This document shows positions 23,421-36,229 of a stretch of 64,000 bases of DNA, one piece after another. This DNA is from Imbricaverruca yamaguchii (Eukaryota > Arthropoda > Thecostraca > Neoverrucidae): the NCBI GenBank assembly GCA_034440575.1, contig JAOTOL010001214.1, positions 248,001 to 312,000 on the forward strand, given 5' to 3'. How positions within the stretch are numbered: position 1 is the stretch's first letter; each line of letters opens with the position of its first letter. Made by a program: the position numbers and the translations under genes. Below the pieces are notes generated by a model. It made no database searches. It was given only the letters and a program-made list of their open reading frames with translations, and was not told where the DNA came from.

Positions 23421-24387
23421 TGACCACATCATCGTTACCACCCGCCCATGGCAGCCCACCGCTGGGACATACCATCCCTTCCGGTTCTCAGCCTGTGCTG
23501 GACCCAGCAATCCTGCCAGGTCCACAGCCTGTGTATAGGCCTTATCAATCTTCGGTCGCCACCTACGACGGCACTTGTCCAACGTGCTGCCTGTGCCGGA
23601 TTGATTTGCTGCTCGGCCCGATGTATTCTATTTTATGTTTATTTTTACTTTTATTATGACATGTATGACTCCGCTTTAGCTGTGTTGTGATTTTGACCTT
23701 TCCTGCTATGCCGTTTTATTTAATTGACGCGAGGTTATAGTAGTCACCAGTCAATTGTGGATTATATCAATTAAAAGTCTGTCTGTCTGTCTATACTGCT
23801 CGGGACACAGCGTTGGTCCACCCGCCTGCTCACCTAAGGTTACAGCAGATGGGTGGATTACATCATCTGGATGAGTCGCTAAATAATCTATTTTTGCAAA
23901 CATTGTCTTCTTAGTGTGCTGCAAAGAGGACATGGATGGAATACGTGGACAACCGCTGCAATACGGCAGTCATACTGTTTGAACCTCTGACCAACTGTGA
24001 ACAGCTGTCTTACACGGTTCGCACACATTACAATGGGCAGATACACCAGACATTTCAAACAGTGTTGGCGTTGTATGAACAGAGCCAAAGACTGCTGAAA
24101 GCATTGCTGGGAGGTGAACTGCGGATTGTCACGGGCTGGCTTGTAGTCGAGTCCCAGATCACGATGTTCATTCTGGAGCGAGGTGACGGTTGAGATCGTG
24201 GTCGTCATGACGACGTGAATCAATCATCCGCAGTTGATCGTCACCGAGAGGATTCGGACACGGACGGTGGCACCAGATGGGCTCGACTGTCCTCGGTTTC
24301 CCAGACAGAGCTGGACCGTCACCTGTTTCCCCAGACAGTGTTCGGATGCGATTGGCTTCGCCGAGATGGAGATCGGGCGTGGCTGGT
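23421..24387. other. No gene recognised
   Basis: Unique sequence with a (TCTG)n run near 23,778. Overlapping ORFs of 85 and 111 codons sit around 23,890-24,220 on opposite strands with no motif. Confidence 0.45.
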
Positions 24388-24617
24388 GGACTGCGACTGC
24401 GACTGTGACTGTGACTGTGACTGCGACTGTGACTGTGACTGTGACTGCGACTGCGCCTGCGCCTGCGCCTGCGACTGTGACTGTGACTGTGACTGTGACT
24501 GTGACTGTGACTGTGACTGTGACTGTGACTGTGACTGTGACTGTGACTGTGACTGTGACTGTGACTGTGACTGCGACTGTGACTGTGACTGTGACTGTGA
24601 CTGTGACTGTGACTGTG
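24388..24617. repeat. GACTGT/GACTGC hexanucleotide repeat
   Basis: About 38 hexamers in a row, with a short GCCTGC block in the middle. It yields Cys-Asp and Thr-Val ORFs on plus and Gln-Ser and His-Ser ORFs on minus, all artefacts. Confidence 0.97.
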
Positions 24618-24701
24618 TCTCGCTGGCAGTGGCGTGGCGGTGGTCATTACAAATATACAATACAATGCACGTTATGCCGAGTAATTATCGGAGAACATCT
24701 C

Positions 24702-24855
24702 AAGATCAAGCGCATGCGCTCAACTGGATTATGCCAAATCACACTGACTGGAAGCGTTCATATTTACCAATATTTATCGCAGAGCCGTCAGGCCCTAAGG
24801 ATGGTTGGACGTTCTCCTGTCATAGTGGAGTTGTAGCTCTGATCAGACTCTGTGC
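24702..24855 (+). repeat. Left arm of a 154-bp inverted repeat around the LINE
   Basis: Matches the reverse complement of 30,642-30,795 with about six differences in 154 bp. The arm lies about 130 bp before the LINE 5'UTR and carries no gene. Confidence 0.85.
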
Positions 24856-24984
24856 ATCAACCGGTGAACTTTGACCCACAAGCACCCAAACTGTGAGATC
24901 ACAACTAGAAGCTGAAGCACATAAAGCACATTCGACATCATGAAGTACAGAGCAGGATGATTCACTTGTACTCTTTGAGCATCA

Positions 24985-25949
24985 GCATGAGCATTGCCCC
25001 CCTCCCCCCGACGAGGCACCACCTTTTCGTGGTGGTGGGGATTTGAGTGCCCCAAAGACCCGGCGACCATCATACCGGCGAGGGGTGAGACCAAGAGTGC
25101 CTCGCTCGTCCTTCCGTCCATACGCTCCCATTCCAATGCCCATCTCATCCCAACACCCATGTCCTTCATCTAGCCCTGCAACACTAACTATCCATACTAT
25201 GAGCAGGCGGGGCAACTTCCCCGGCCCTGCCCACCAGCTCAGTTTTATCGGGGTAGCCGCGCCCCTTCTGCCCGTCTCCCGGGGTTGACGGAGTCATGGA
25301 GGTTGAGGTCCCCCGTCGCACGGTGCTAGTTGTGACGGGGGACCAACACGCCTCTTTGGTCCCGATATCCCGGAGGGGCGGGTGGGCCCGTGGGGCCTCA
25401 CGCGGGTCAAGTGGCAGGTCGCCTCGGGCTGGGGGCCTGGGTTCCCCAGTGCCTGCCGGCCCGGCCGGCCGGAGTCAAGGGGTGGGCGGCGCTGGATCCT
25501 GGTCAGGGTGGTGAGTTCCTCTCTCCCGGCCGGGCGAAGGCGCCGCCTGCCCCGTATAGCTCCTCGGGCGCCTGGCGACCTCCCGTCCGCGGGACCCAGG
25601 CGTCCCCTCAGTAGGGCCCCTTAGGGGTGGGGCGCCCGAGGAGCCGAAACAAAACACAACACGTGGCATCCAGACCAACTAAAAACACCCCTGGTCCCTC
25701 TCGTGAGGGCCAGACCAACCCAAACTTTCGTCGAGATCGGCACACCTCTACGGAGGGTACCCCGGTGCCTCGTGTGCTTGTGTTCCGAGGGAGGAACAAA
25801 AGCCTCGCGTCCTTGTCCCCGTTTCAGAGGAGAGACGGCTGCGACAGGTTCGGAAACATTCTAAGATGTCATAAACTGAAAGACTGAAGCACTGAAGGTG
25901 GAATTCGCGGAAACAGAACAGGCAGCTAGCGCGCTTAAGTCATCTCAGT
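24985..25949 (+). mobile_element. 5'UTR of the I-group LINE
   Basis: GC-rich leader directly ahead of the gag-like ORF1. It opens with a C-rich run and a short hairpin (caccaccttttcgtggtggtg, about 25,017-25,037), a style I recall from 5'UTRs of arthropod LINEs. Internal promoters are usual for this class, but I cannot point to one. Its ORFs reflect base composition. Confidence 0.6.
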
Positions 25950-27455
25950 TTGTGTACGGTGTGCGGAGGGACGGTAAAAAAAGAGAATGAAACAATAGCA
26001 ATCACAGTAGAACCCCATAAAACAAAGAACACGTCGCGGGAAGTCATAAACTGCTTCGATCTGCGGGAAGTATCTGAGGACGAGATCGTTGATGGACTGA
26101 CAAATTTCGGAGTCATCGCAGCCAGAAAAATGAAAGTGATGAGAGGTCCCGATTTCATTCCAACCAACAACATTATTTTGACATTTAATAGTACAGACAT
26201 ACCTTCCGAGATCAGAGTTGGCTACCTACCAGTAAAAGTAAGACAGTTCTTCCCAAATCCAATGCGTTGCTTCAAATGTAAAACATTCGGACACACTACC
26301 CAGTATTGCCGAAACCCCCAAGCTTGCAGCAAGTGTGCCTCCCATGAGCATCCTTTTGATAATTGCGATTAGGAAATCCGATTTTGTGCCAACTGCGGTG
26401 ATGCACAGGTACACGGCGTTTGATCGTGCGTGCCCAAATTACATTAAAGAAAAGGAAATTATTTCACTTAAACACATCAACAAACTACCATTTAGAGAAG
26501 CTAAAGAGCTATATGAAAGTTCGCATCCCAGACAATCTTACGCATCAAAGGCGAAGAACACCACGTTGCTCCCACAAAACATACAGCCCAATAGGGCCGC
26601 CGAGCTGATCACCCAACTCACAGCCCTTCTCCGAGCATTTGGAGTGCCTCTGGCGACACCAAAGACGCAGGCGCAGCCCCTCCCACTAAACACCAAAACC
26701 ACCGAGGTCCCACTCACAAGTGACACCGTTGATCAATCCTAGGCGTCATCTCGATCGGCCTCTGTGGGCGGGGATTGGACCCTGGTCACCCGGTCTAAGA
26801 GGCCTGCTCGTTCCCCCTACCCAAGCCCAGCCCCTCCCCTTCTACCACACCATCTACCTTGAAATCCCCACCTCTTACATCCCGTCCCCCTTCCAGCCCC
26901 CCTCCCCTCCCTCGCGCCCCACCACCACCCCTAAATCAATCCTCTCCACCTCCTCCCTCCCTGAATCATCCCCCCTTCCCGAGAGCCGGGCCTCGCCATC
27001 GCCCTCGCCCTCAACATCTACATTCGCGCCTGCATCGCCATCCAACAACGCGCACCGACAAATCAAAATTCCAGACGTAAGCTTGCAATTTCAGGAAGCC
27101 GAAAGGTGTGCCCGCGAAGCCAAACGAGCTCGGCTCGCTCAAATGGAAAAGGCCCGGGTCAAGGGCCGCCAAGGTACAGACATCGCGCCTCCCCAAACTC
27201 AGCCTCCCCAAACTCAGCCTCCCCGTCGCCGCGACGGCGAGTGGAGGGACCGAGGGAACGTCTGAAATGGGTCCTCCGCCTCCTCCGCAGCCGAGTGTCC
27301 CCCAGAAACGGGGGCTTCCTCCGTCCGAATCCCCGCCGTGGGGTAGCTCACAGAGGTCCCGCCCAAGGACAAATTCACTCGGGTCTGATCGGAGCTACCT
27401 CCCTAAGTCCTCGAAAGACACTCCTTCAAGACACGGCACCGGAACTCAATTTTAA
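25950..27455 (+). pseudogene. LINE ORF1, gag-like nucleic-acid-binding protein (broken)
   Basis: ORF1 of I-group LINEs binds the element RNA as a chaperone. The first frame (25,950-26,372) has a conserved lead-in and then two CX2CX4HX4C zinc knuckles, CFKCKTFGHTTQYC and CSKCASHEHPFDNC, near 26,270-26,370. A stop follows at 26,370. The next bases would give a third, damaged knuckle with a second stop. The continuation is in another frame (26,335-26,742, with CPNYIKEKEI and SYASKAKN, typical of this family). A Pro/Ser-rich tail with a basic segment near 27,080-27,260 follows. At least two stops and frameshifts make it non-functional. Confidence 0.85.
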
Positions 27456-27639
27456 AACCGCATCCGACTTTTTCTACCAACAATGACGTACGCACGTGAC
27501 TATCTGGTTTATGTTCTTCATTTCTTATTAACTCACCAAGCCTTCGCTGGGTTTGTGATATCCACTATCCATTGTGTATATCTATATCTTGACCACGCTT
27601 ATGTTTTACTGTATTAACTTACTGACATCGTAGTTTTTC

Positions 27640-30600
27640 AGTGGAACTATAGGGGAATCAAATCCAGCTTCAATAACCTTCAGCATCTCTTAAGTTCCCG
27701 GACGCCGGCGGTTTTATGCATTCAGGAAACGAAACTGGCTCCAGGTGCTCCGTTTCAACTTAAAAACTACACTGTTTTAAGAAAAGACGTACCTTTTACC
27801 ATTGTGTCAAATGACGGTGTGCGCATTGCTGTGCACAACTCTGTCCCATTTGCACATGTGTGTGTGGCAAGTTTAATGCGCACCACTTTCTTTGGGGCTC
27901 AGCCACAATTACTAGCCGTGGACGTGCATTGGAACGTTTTAACAGCGATTTCCCTCTATGCATTCTTAACACGGGAACACCAACACATATTACATTACCG
28001 ACCGGACAGACGTCCGTGTTGGACCTCACTCTTTGTAGTCCAGAACTTGCACCTGTCTTGAATGGGCAGTGGATAGTGATCCGTATAACAGCGACCATTT
28101 TCCTGTTTACTCTCATTTCGTTAATCTAGTTACGGTTGCCCAACGACCTTCAACGTGGCTGTTTTATCGAGCTGACTGGGAAGCTTTCCAAACTGACCTT
28201 GAAAGGACCCTCCGCGGCCACTCCGATGAATTACCCATCTCCGTAGAAACATTCACTTCGACAACTGTGCAGAGCGCCCAGCGGCACATCCCCCGGTCAT
28301 CTGGAACATCAATTCGAGTACCTGTCCCATGGTGGTCTGATAAGTGTCTGGAGGCTATCCGTGCTAGGAAGAAGGCATTCCGTATATTTAATAACAATAG
28401 CTGCACCTGCAATTTAATAGCTTTTCGCAAAGCACGAGCGTTCGCCCGACGTATTATTGCCGAGGCGAAGCGGGACTCGTGGAAATACTACGTAAGCACT
28501 TTAAATCGTACCACGTCACTATCTACTTTATGGTCCCGCATAAAGCGTTTATCTGGAAAACACGCCCCAGTTCCTCTATCGGTCTTGCACATGGCGGGAC
28601 AGGACATCATCGACCCGGAAGAAGTAGCTGAGAAGATAGGATGTGCTTTGTCCGCACGCTCGGAGAACACGTACAAAGAAGAATATTTGAGACACAAGGA
28701 TCGGCGCGAGGTACGTCCTCTTGATTTTTCCACCACAGACGTCCTTCAGTACAACATACCATTCTCGATTTCCGAATTAATAGCAGCAATCAGCACACTC
28801 AAGAGCGTGGGAGAGGGTCCCGACACTATGCATAACGATATTATAAAACGATAAAACGATGCTTTAGACACACTTTTGGAAGCCCTAAAAGTAATGTGGA
28901 CATCGGGCACCTTTCCACCTTCATGGCGCGAGGCAATTATAGTCCCCATACATTAACTAAATAAATCTAGCGCGGATCCATTACATTATCGTCCCATCTC
29001 ACTGACCTGCTCCCTGTGTAAACGGTTTGAAAAATGGTGGATGTCCGATTGATGTGGTTTTTAGAGAATAACAATCTCCTTACTGTGATACAGAGTGGGT
29101 TCCGAAAACACCGTAGCACACTTGACCACATTTTAACACTCGACTCAGTTGTGCGCTCTGGTTTCATGAAACGCCACCACACAGAAGTAATATTTTTGAC
29201 ATTGACGGCGCATATGACACGGCATGGCGTCACGGCATCCTGATGAAGCCGCACAATGTGGGAATCAGAGGTCCCATGGGTGTCTTCTTGTCCAATTTTC
29301 TGTCTTCCAGAACGTTTCCCGTTAGAATATGAAATTCCCTATCTGGCACTTTTTCACAAGGTAACGGAGTTCCGCAGGGGAGCGTACTGAGCGTTGCATG
29401 TTTTGCTATTTCAATTAATGATGTGGGTACATCGCTGCCAACTTCCGTAGGGAGAGCGCTTTTCGTGGACGATTTCGCCATATGGTCCTCTTCACGCTCT
29501 GTGCATACGGTTGAGAGACAACTCCAGATGGCTGTTCGGAAGGTGCAGAATTGGTACAACAAAACCGGTTTCGTTATGTCCACATCGAAAACCACCGCTA
29601 TCCACTTCTGCCGCAAACGCTCTTGTACTGATCCCGTGATCATTCTCAATGGACGCCATATACCATTCAAGTCAGCTGCCAAGTTTCTGGGTGTGTGGAT
29701 GGATCGTCGACTGACATACACCACTCACATCAACGATCGTGCACATAAATGTGCAAAGCGACTACAGGTGATGCGTACAGTTTCCAGATGTTCGTATGGA
29801 GTAGATGGATCTATCCTGCTTCTGATGTATCGATCGCTCGTGCGTTCTAAAATTGACTATGGATGTTTTATTTATGACGGAGCGTGTGCCACAACCAAGC
29901 GTCGCCTTGACGTAATCCACAATGCAGCTCTTCGCATCGCTACTGGAGCCTTCCGCACCTCACCGGCTGCTAGTGTAATTGTAGAAGTAGACGAGCCACC
30001 TCTTGCACTACGCCGTAAGTTATTGGGCGCGAGATACGCATGTAATGTTGCTCAAAACCGGAACCATCCAGCCTATCGGTGGATATTCTCAGGGACATCA
30101 AGTGCGCGTCACAGGGCTCAGCCTGAATTACCGTTTTCAACTCGTATATCCTCGATTCTTCGATAATGTAATATCCGGCCGCGTTCCATAGCACGTGTAA
30201 TCACGCCTAGCACTCCCCCTTGGCATGCTGTCCCAGTGAAAACTGACATGACTCTAACCTGCTCAAAGAAAGGGCAGGTAAACCCGGAGGAACTCCGCAT
30301 GTTAGCATTGGAGAAAATACACGAATATCACAACTTTTATGCGCATTTACACAGACGGCTCAAAGTCCATCTCTGGTGTCGAGTGTGCTTACATAAGTCG
30401 ACAAGGTGTTCAATCTTTCTGTTTACCGAAGCAAGCCTCGATTTTTACTGCCGAACTGTATGCCATTCTGCAAGCCCTCTATTTTATACAGAAAGACCGG
30501 TCCACAAAGCATGTGGTTTTCACAGACTCTCTGAGCAGTCTCCAGGCACTGGACATCTTGAACCAGGATAACAGACTTGTTCGGAGTATTATGAAAGTAG

Positions 30601-30641
30601 TAAATTCCTTGCATGACATCGGAAGAAATATCGATGTCATG
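27640..30641 (+). pseudogene. LINE ORF2: endonuclease, reverse transcriptase, RNase H (broken)
   Basis: ORF2 of this group makes the nick and the cDNA for target-primed insertion. Pieces appear in order across frames. An APE endonuclease start with QWNYRGI and CIQETKL lies near 27,640-27,760, and its SDHFPV motif is near 28,085. The RT has YRPISLT (about 28,990), RKHRSTLDHI (29,105) and an FDIDGAYDTAWR motif A that is out of frame (29,190-29,230). It continues with GVPQGSVLS (29,370) and FVDDF as the YxDD box (29,462). RNase H begins with IYTDGSKS (30,342), then TAELYAI and FTDSLSSLQAL. The RNase H marks it as I-group, not Jockey or CR1. There are many frameshifts and stops, and it is cut at the right inverted arm. 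Confidence 0.9.
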
Positions 30642-30795
30642 TACAGAGTCTGATCAGAGCTACAACTCCACTATGACAGGAGAACGTCCGACCATCCTTA
30701 GGGCCTGACGGCTCTGCGATAAATATTGGTAACTATGAACGCTTCCAGTCAGTGTGATTGGGCATAATACAGTTGAGCGCATTCGCTTGATCTTT
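30642..30795 (-). repeat. Right arm of the 154-bp inverted repeat
   Basis: Reverse-complement partner of 24,702-24,855. It begins exactly where LINE homology stops inside RNase H, and repeat A copy 2 follows within 40 bp. Confidence 0.85.
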
Positions 30796-30833
30796 ATGTG
30801 GTGGATAGGATGCGCCCGTCATTTCAGGTGGAA

Positions 30834-31720
30834 ACGACGGGCGCATTGTTTAAAGCAAGAAAATTGAAAATCGGCCGAGAAGTTTTAACGTTAAGGGCCG
30901 TTAAAGTAAAAACAATTCGCAGCGCCAGACCACAAAAATCGGCGCTGATGCGCTTCCCGTATATTGGCAGTAGGGAAGTGATCTTGACAAGACTAGCGAC
31001 TTGTTTGATGCACATTGTTATGCTATATAATTTAAAAGTCATGTTAGGTCGCCGAGGTCAAGTCAGGTCAAGTTCATGATAGGCTAGTGGAACTAAACTT
31101 GGTTAACTGGAATGTGTCATAAATGCGACTGTCATGCGATTGATGTCACTTTACATGCTACTCCCTATACGTCCCGAAATCTACTGTTTGGCATTGTGCG
31201 CCTAAGCGTTTCCATCCTTTATTCATGTATTTCACTCCTTTCTTTGCGAAGCCGACTGTGCCAAACCTTCCAACGGAGCAGTCGGGATGGGAGCCCGCTT
31301 CCGGTAACTAGAGCAGGTAATGACCTAATAAAGTGCTCCTATATAGGTGACCTGAGGTCAAATGGCGGATCTGACATCTGTATTGCATCATTAGTAATGT
31401 CCAAAACATCGTTAATGCAAATTTTGGAGCATTTGAACACAACCACTGCGATCCATAACAATGACAAGCCACGCCACGCAAAACCAGAAAAGTTTGCTAT
31501 TTTGACCTCGTTTGACCTTGAAGATATTGACCAAAGGTCATTAACTTTGTACACAATAGAGTTCACTATGGTGCCCATCCACCCTGTGAATTTCGTTGCT
31601 CTAGCCTTCATAGGAGCTCAGATCTTAGGGGGGGGGGGTGATTCCACCCCCTCCAGTGCGCGTTATTTTCAGAGGCCCTCCAGTGCGCGTTATTTTCAGA
31701 GGCCCTCCAGGGCGCGTGTT
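30834..31720 (+). repeat. Dispersed repeat A, copy 2
   Basis: Collinear with 146-1,015. The G-run/C-run hairpin is at about 31,627-31,655. Unlike the other copies, it has a 28-bp terminal segment (tccagtgcgcgttattttca plus gaggccc) in tandem duplicate. It ends at gcgtgttaa, where LINE RNase H sequence resumes. Confidence 0.85.
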
Positions 31721-31721
31721 A

Positions 31722-32010
31722 ACCAGGATAACCGACTTGTTCGGAGGATTACCAAAGTAGTAAAATCCCTGCATGACATCGGAAGAATTTTAGTGTTCTG
31801 CTGGATTCCTAGCCATCTTGGACTCACCGGAAACGAAGCTGCTGACATAACCGCCAAGCACGCCATTAGCAATGGCCGTGTGGTCCATCTACGGCTCCCT
31901 TCAAGAGATATATACCCTACTATATTGTCAAGTATACAGTCAGAATGGCAACGATCCTGGAATTCGAAGTGTAGTAAGCTCAAGGTTCCACCACCACCAC
32001 ATATATTCAC
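31722..32010 (+). pseudogene. I-group LINE RNase H tail, second copy
   Basis: Starts with NQDNRLVRRITKVVKSLHD, repeating the segment at 30,571-30,639 with about 7 differences in 69 bp. It continues past it to FCWIPSHLGLTGNEAAD (the RNase H WxPxHxGxxGNExAD block) and SSIQSEWQRSWNSKCSKL. The overlap and divergence mean it is not simply the displaced end of the same copy. Truncated near 32,010. Confidence 0.85.
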
Positions 32011-32639
32011 ATCATTGTAAAATGACAAGTTTTCATGATAGAGGCAGGCGAAGTTAAAATACTTATATATCATCATATAAGTGATCAGTTCACTAATAAG
32101 ACAACAAATTCACTTCAATAACTTTAAAAACAGCAGGTGGCTCACTCTTTTTTAATGTTTAAATCGATGACAGTGCTTTCGTGAATCATGTTTGAAGCGC
32201 ACGAAGGAAGTGTATTCATTTGAATGTAGAAGGCCATTGAACCATACGTTATGTCCTTCACAGTCCTGCTCCATCCACCTCCAACTCCAACCCTGACAAA
32301 ACTTCAGGAGCGCAACCACCTCCAAGGTAGCCTGTGAAAGAAGGCTACCTTGGAGCATAACTACTGTGATCTGAATTACATTGTATCCCTGTTGCCTTAT
32401 CATTCATCCTTGCCGATCCATGTAGATCTATGCTTGACTTTTCTCAAACTGTCTGGAGAACTTGGGAGTTGAAATCATGTGTGAGTGATGAACTACTTCT
32501 GGATTCTTATATTGCATTATTGCATTGCACAGTGGCACACCGAATGGGGGAGAACATTGTGGGCAGTTGCCCCCACCCACCTGATAGGTTGTGGGGTCAC
32601 CAATAATCCGCCGAGCTCATGAAAAAAAATTACGACATG
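32011..32639. other. No gene seen; one strong hairpin
   Basis: AT-moderate unique sequence. Positions 32,320-32,333 and 32,342-32,355 are perfect 14-bp arms (ctccaaggtagcct) around an 8-nt loop. No ORF of note. Confidence 0.6.
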
Positions 32640-34480
32640 CTCGCTAAATATCCCGCTTGGCCTCAGAAAGATGACATTGGATCTTCCCAAAAGTGGCGCG
32701 GGTCCTCTGATAATAACGCTGGGGCCTCAAAAGCTTCCACCTGGGCCACTGAAAATCACGTTACGGCCCTAAAAAAAATCGTGCCGGGGTCCAGAAAATC
32801 ACAACTGTGCCACAAACGGTCGGACCGGGACCCCTGAAAATCACGCTGAGCCTGGGATAGCAATGATTATCGCCTGGGTTCAAGAAAATGACAACTGGGC
32901 CACAAACGATAGGGCCGGGACTCCCTGAAAATCATGCTGAGCCTGGGATACCAATGATTATCGCCCAGGCCCCTGTAAATAACTCTAGAGGCATGACAGG
33001 TCGTACCGGGGCTCTAAAAGTATCGTTTGGGTCTCCCAAAAATTAAGCCGGGGAAAATAAAAAGCAGACCGGACACGAAAATTCACTCTGGGATCCCAAC
33101 AATGGCTCCAAAAGCCCACAAAACGTGTTGGGCCCCCCAAAACGTGTCGTAGTCACTAAAATGCGCAAGAGATCCAAAGAAGTGACCAAGGGGCCAGAAA
33201 TCGCACTTGGACCAAAACAAATTCACGCCGCTTCCTCTGAAATTCTCACTGGGGCCAAGACACCGCACCGGAGCCCCACAAGTCGCACCCGGATTCCCAA
33301 GAGCCAATATCTCCCCAGAATGTCACCATGCGGACACAGAAATTGCGTCAACGATCCATGAATTTGGGAGGCGCCGGTCCCCGAGAAATAATGATGTTGG
33401 GGCACCGCAAACAAAACCAACGCACCGAGGGCCCGAAGGATCGTACTGGGGTCCAAAAATATCCTGGAGGGGGCTTACAAGAACAGGCTTGACCCCAAAA
33501 ATCACAAGGGGACTATCAAATTGACCTGAGCACCGGACAATTGAGAATATGTCCCGAAATAAAATTATCCAACGGGCCTTTCCATGGTGCCATCTGCGAA
33601 GAAAAAAACACGTCGAGCAGCCGCAGTGGCGTACCAAAGGGAAAAATGCCACCCCGCCCACCCCATACTGAAAGGGTAGGCTACCAAGAGTCGTGCCGGT
33701 TCCCAAAAAATCGTGCTGGGCCCGATACATTAGCGTCGGGGCCCCAGAATTTGCGTAGCGGGCTGTAAGTGAATACGCCGAACGCCTTCAAATTTACACA
33801 GGCCCACGAAAATTTGCACTGGGGTTCATCAAAATCGCGCTGGGGCGCAGCTAATTACAACACGCCCCGAGAACTCGCGACGGTATCCACAAATATCACG
33901 CACTGGACCCAGAATTCCGGTGGTAGTACCAAAAATTGTTTAGGGACATCACAAATTCCCCTATGCAAACACAGCATGGCCCCAAAAACGACATCTGAAC
34001 TCCATAAGAAGTAAGCTGATGGCTTCTAAAATTAGGAGAGATTCCGAAAAATATAAGTCCGAGTCAGGAACATCTCTCCAGAGCTCCAAACGTACCCCCA
34101 GATGCCTTCAAAATTTGCGTACGGCCCCGAAATAATGGCGTACCGGAGCTCGAAAAATCGCCGTAAGACACAAATATATAGCGTCTGGTGCCCGAAAAAT
34201 CAGGCTGGCACTCGGTTGTTAAATAATTCAGAAGTCACGAAAATTTGCGTCGAACCTAGAAAACTGCTCCGGGCCCTCCAAAACTACACACCTGGGCCAG
34301 AAAAGTCGCGCTGGGATCCCGATGAATTATACCGGAGGAACCACGGTTGTGCTGGGGTTTCAACACATTTGCAAAAATAAACGCCACAATTAAATACAGC
34401 AGAACCCTAGGAGCACAACGGGAGGCCCCAAAGAACACCGGGCCCTCCAAAGTTTACCGAGTTTCGCAAAAGGCGGCAGA
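32640..34480. repeat. Highly degenerate tandem repeat, about 28 bp
   Basis: For about 1.8 kb, words such as ggggccccaaaaatcgc and ctgggg recur every 25-30 bp with heavy substitution and indels (ggggtccaaaaat, gggccccgaaaaatc, gggatcccgat). A local double of about 93 bp is visible at 32,790-32,975. This looks like a minisatellite old enough to have lost clean periodicity. ORFs inside are short and meaningless. Confidence 0.7.
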
Positions 34481-35466
34481 GCAGAGGCCCCAGCTATGTG
34501 CCTTAACATAAGGCTGGGGTCCCCAAAAAGCGAATTGGACGAATAAAAATAATAGACCTACGGGGGCAGGGACCATACCATTTCGGTCGATTTGAAAACT
34601 GTTTTCATTTCTGCCATTATTTTGACATTCCAAAATTTTGCAAACATTTATTTCCGACTGTAGCAAAGGAACCATTCCAGCTGACAAATCCATTTTCAAA
34701 CCATCGGATGACCCTTCTGGGATTTTTTTTGGATGACCTTTTCGGCCTCCTTGGCCGTGACTGGAGAGGCATACACCTAGTGTGTCTTATTCTTGGTGTT
34801 GGCTGAACCATTGGGTACGGACGGAGTATTCAGACTGTTGTTTAAAAAAAGCAAATAGTAAAACGATTGTGCTGATTAATGCCTATAATCCGGTGTGCAC
34901 TTCAGTTTGCTTGGTGTCGTGTGTGGTGACTGACTAGGCTCGGTGATCACGATGACTCTCGGTGATCACGATGATCACGATGACCAATCAGGTTTAAAAT
35001 TATGTTTTTTTTTTCGTTAGGTGTCGTTAGATGTCGAAGCCAGCACAGTAGGATGTCTAAATCGAAACCTAAATTGTATACAATTACGCGAATGCTATTT
35101 TTGTTCTTCCCTCTGCTTTAAATCCATCTACCACAAAAATGGTAATTTATTTACCAGGGACCCATCCATACGAGTTTTTTTCATTGCAAATTCACAAGGA
35201 AGCAGTGCTTTCTGCACGGATGCTTCTGCCAGGCATCCGAGGGGCAAGTCCGGAACTCCAGAAAGGGCTTCAGAAGGCACCGATGGGACTCGGTGGATTT
35301 TGGTATCAGACCTCAGTGATGACTTTGAAAGAGTTGCCTTAGCACCCCTCAAGTGCTTCCGTCAAGCCTTGAACAGAGTGTATATATACATACGTACACA
35401 CATATATGTATTTAAATTTGTATATATACGTTATGTATATGTGTATATATATGCATATACATATAT

Positions 35467-35535
<69 letters not shown>

Positions 35536-36093
35536 AATATATATATATAGAAAAGGTCTCTTTTTGTAGGCTCGTGAAGAAGTCCAGCAGGAACGCGCAT
35601 TGCGACAACTCCAGACAGTTCAATGGCACTGCACTTAATGTATTGTGCAGTTGGTGAAGGCAAATACATGATAGTGAACAGTAATTCGCACGCTTCAGAA
35701 GTATGTAGGCATAATGGTTCGATGAGACCGCCGACAGTACATGTTACACGTTCTGAATTTAGGGCCCGAAAGACAGATATTCAATTTACAGATGCGGCCG
35801 ACGGCGACAGACCCAGGCCGCTCAGCAGTCCAGAGAGCTCTGACTAGCGGGGATGGTTCGCTGGGAGCGCTGCGGCCGAAGACCAAGGCACACGTCACGG
35901 TTGCCGGGCATCGACCAGAAAAACGCTGATTCGGCTCCGGCGAGGGCCGGTGACCGCGTTGCCGGCGTCGGACGGAAAAGTACTGGGCGCGACATGTACG
36001 GGGATGCTAGGTCGGCTGACTTACGGGATCACAGCACCCCCACAGTTACAAACATTATGGGGTTACATTTTTAGAAACTTTGTTACACACACA
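34481..36093. other. No gene recognised; (CA)n/(TA)n tract
   Basis: Unique sequence with a compound (AC)n-(AT)n microsatellite at about 35,390-35,550. A plus frame over 35,100-35,380 looks mildly coding, but nothing is recognised and it runs into the microsatellite. Confidence 0.5.
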
Positions 36094-36094
36094 C

Positions 36095-36172
<78 letters not shown>

Positions 36173-36176
36173 ATAT
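36094..36176. repeat. (TA)n microsatellite
   Basis: About 80 bp of AT/TA with a (GTAT)n end. It sits about 55 bp outside the left inverted arm of the element that contains the 24-bp array. Confidence 0.97.
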
Positions 36177-36229
36177 CCATATTGGGGTGCCTAAAAGTTT
36201 CAAATATTAAAGGGATCATCTATCATTTA

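Noticed and set aside
24215..24874. ORFs encoding Cys-Asp, Thr-Val, Gln-Ser or His-Ser runs
   Set aside because: They are direct readings of the hexanucleotide repeat on both strands.
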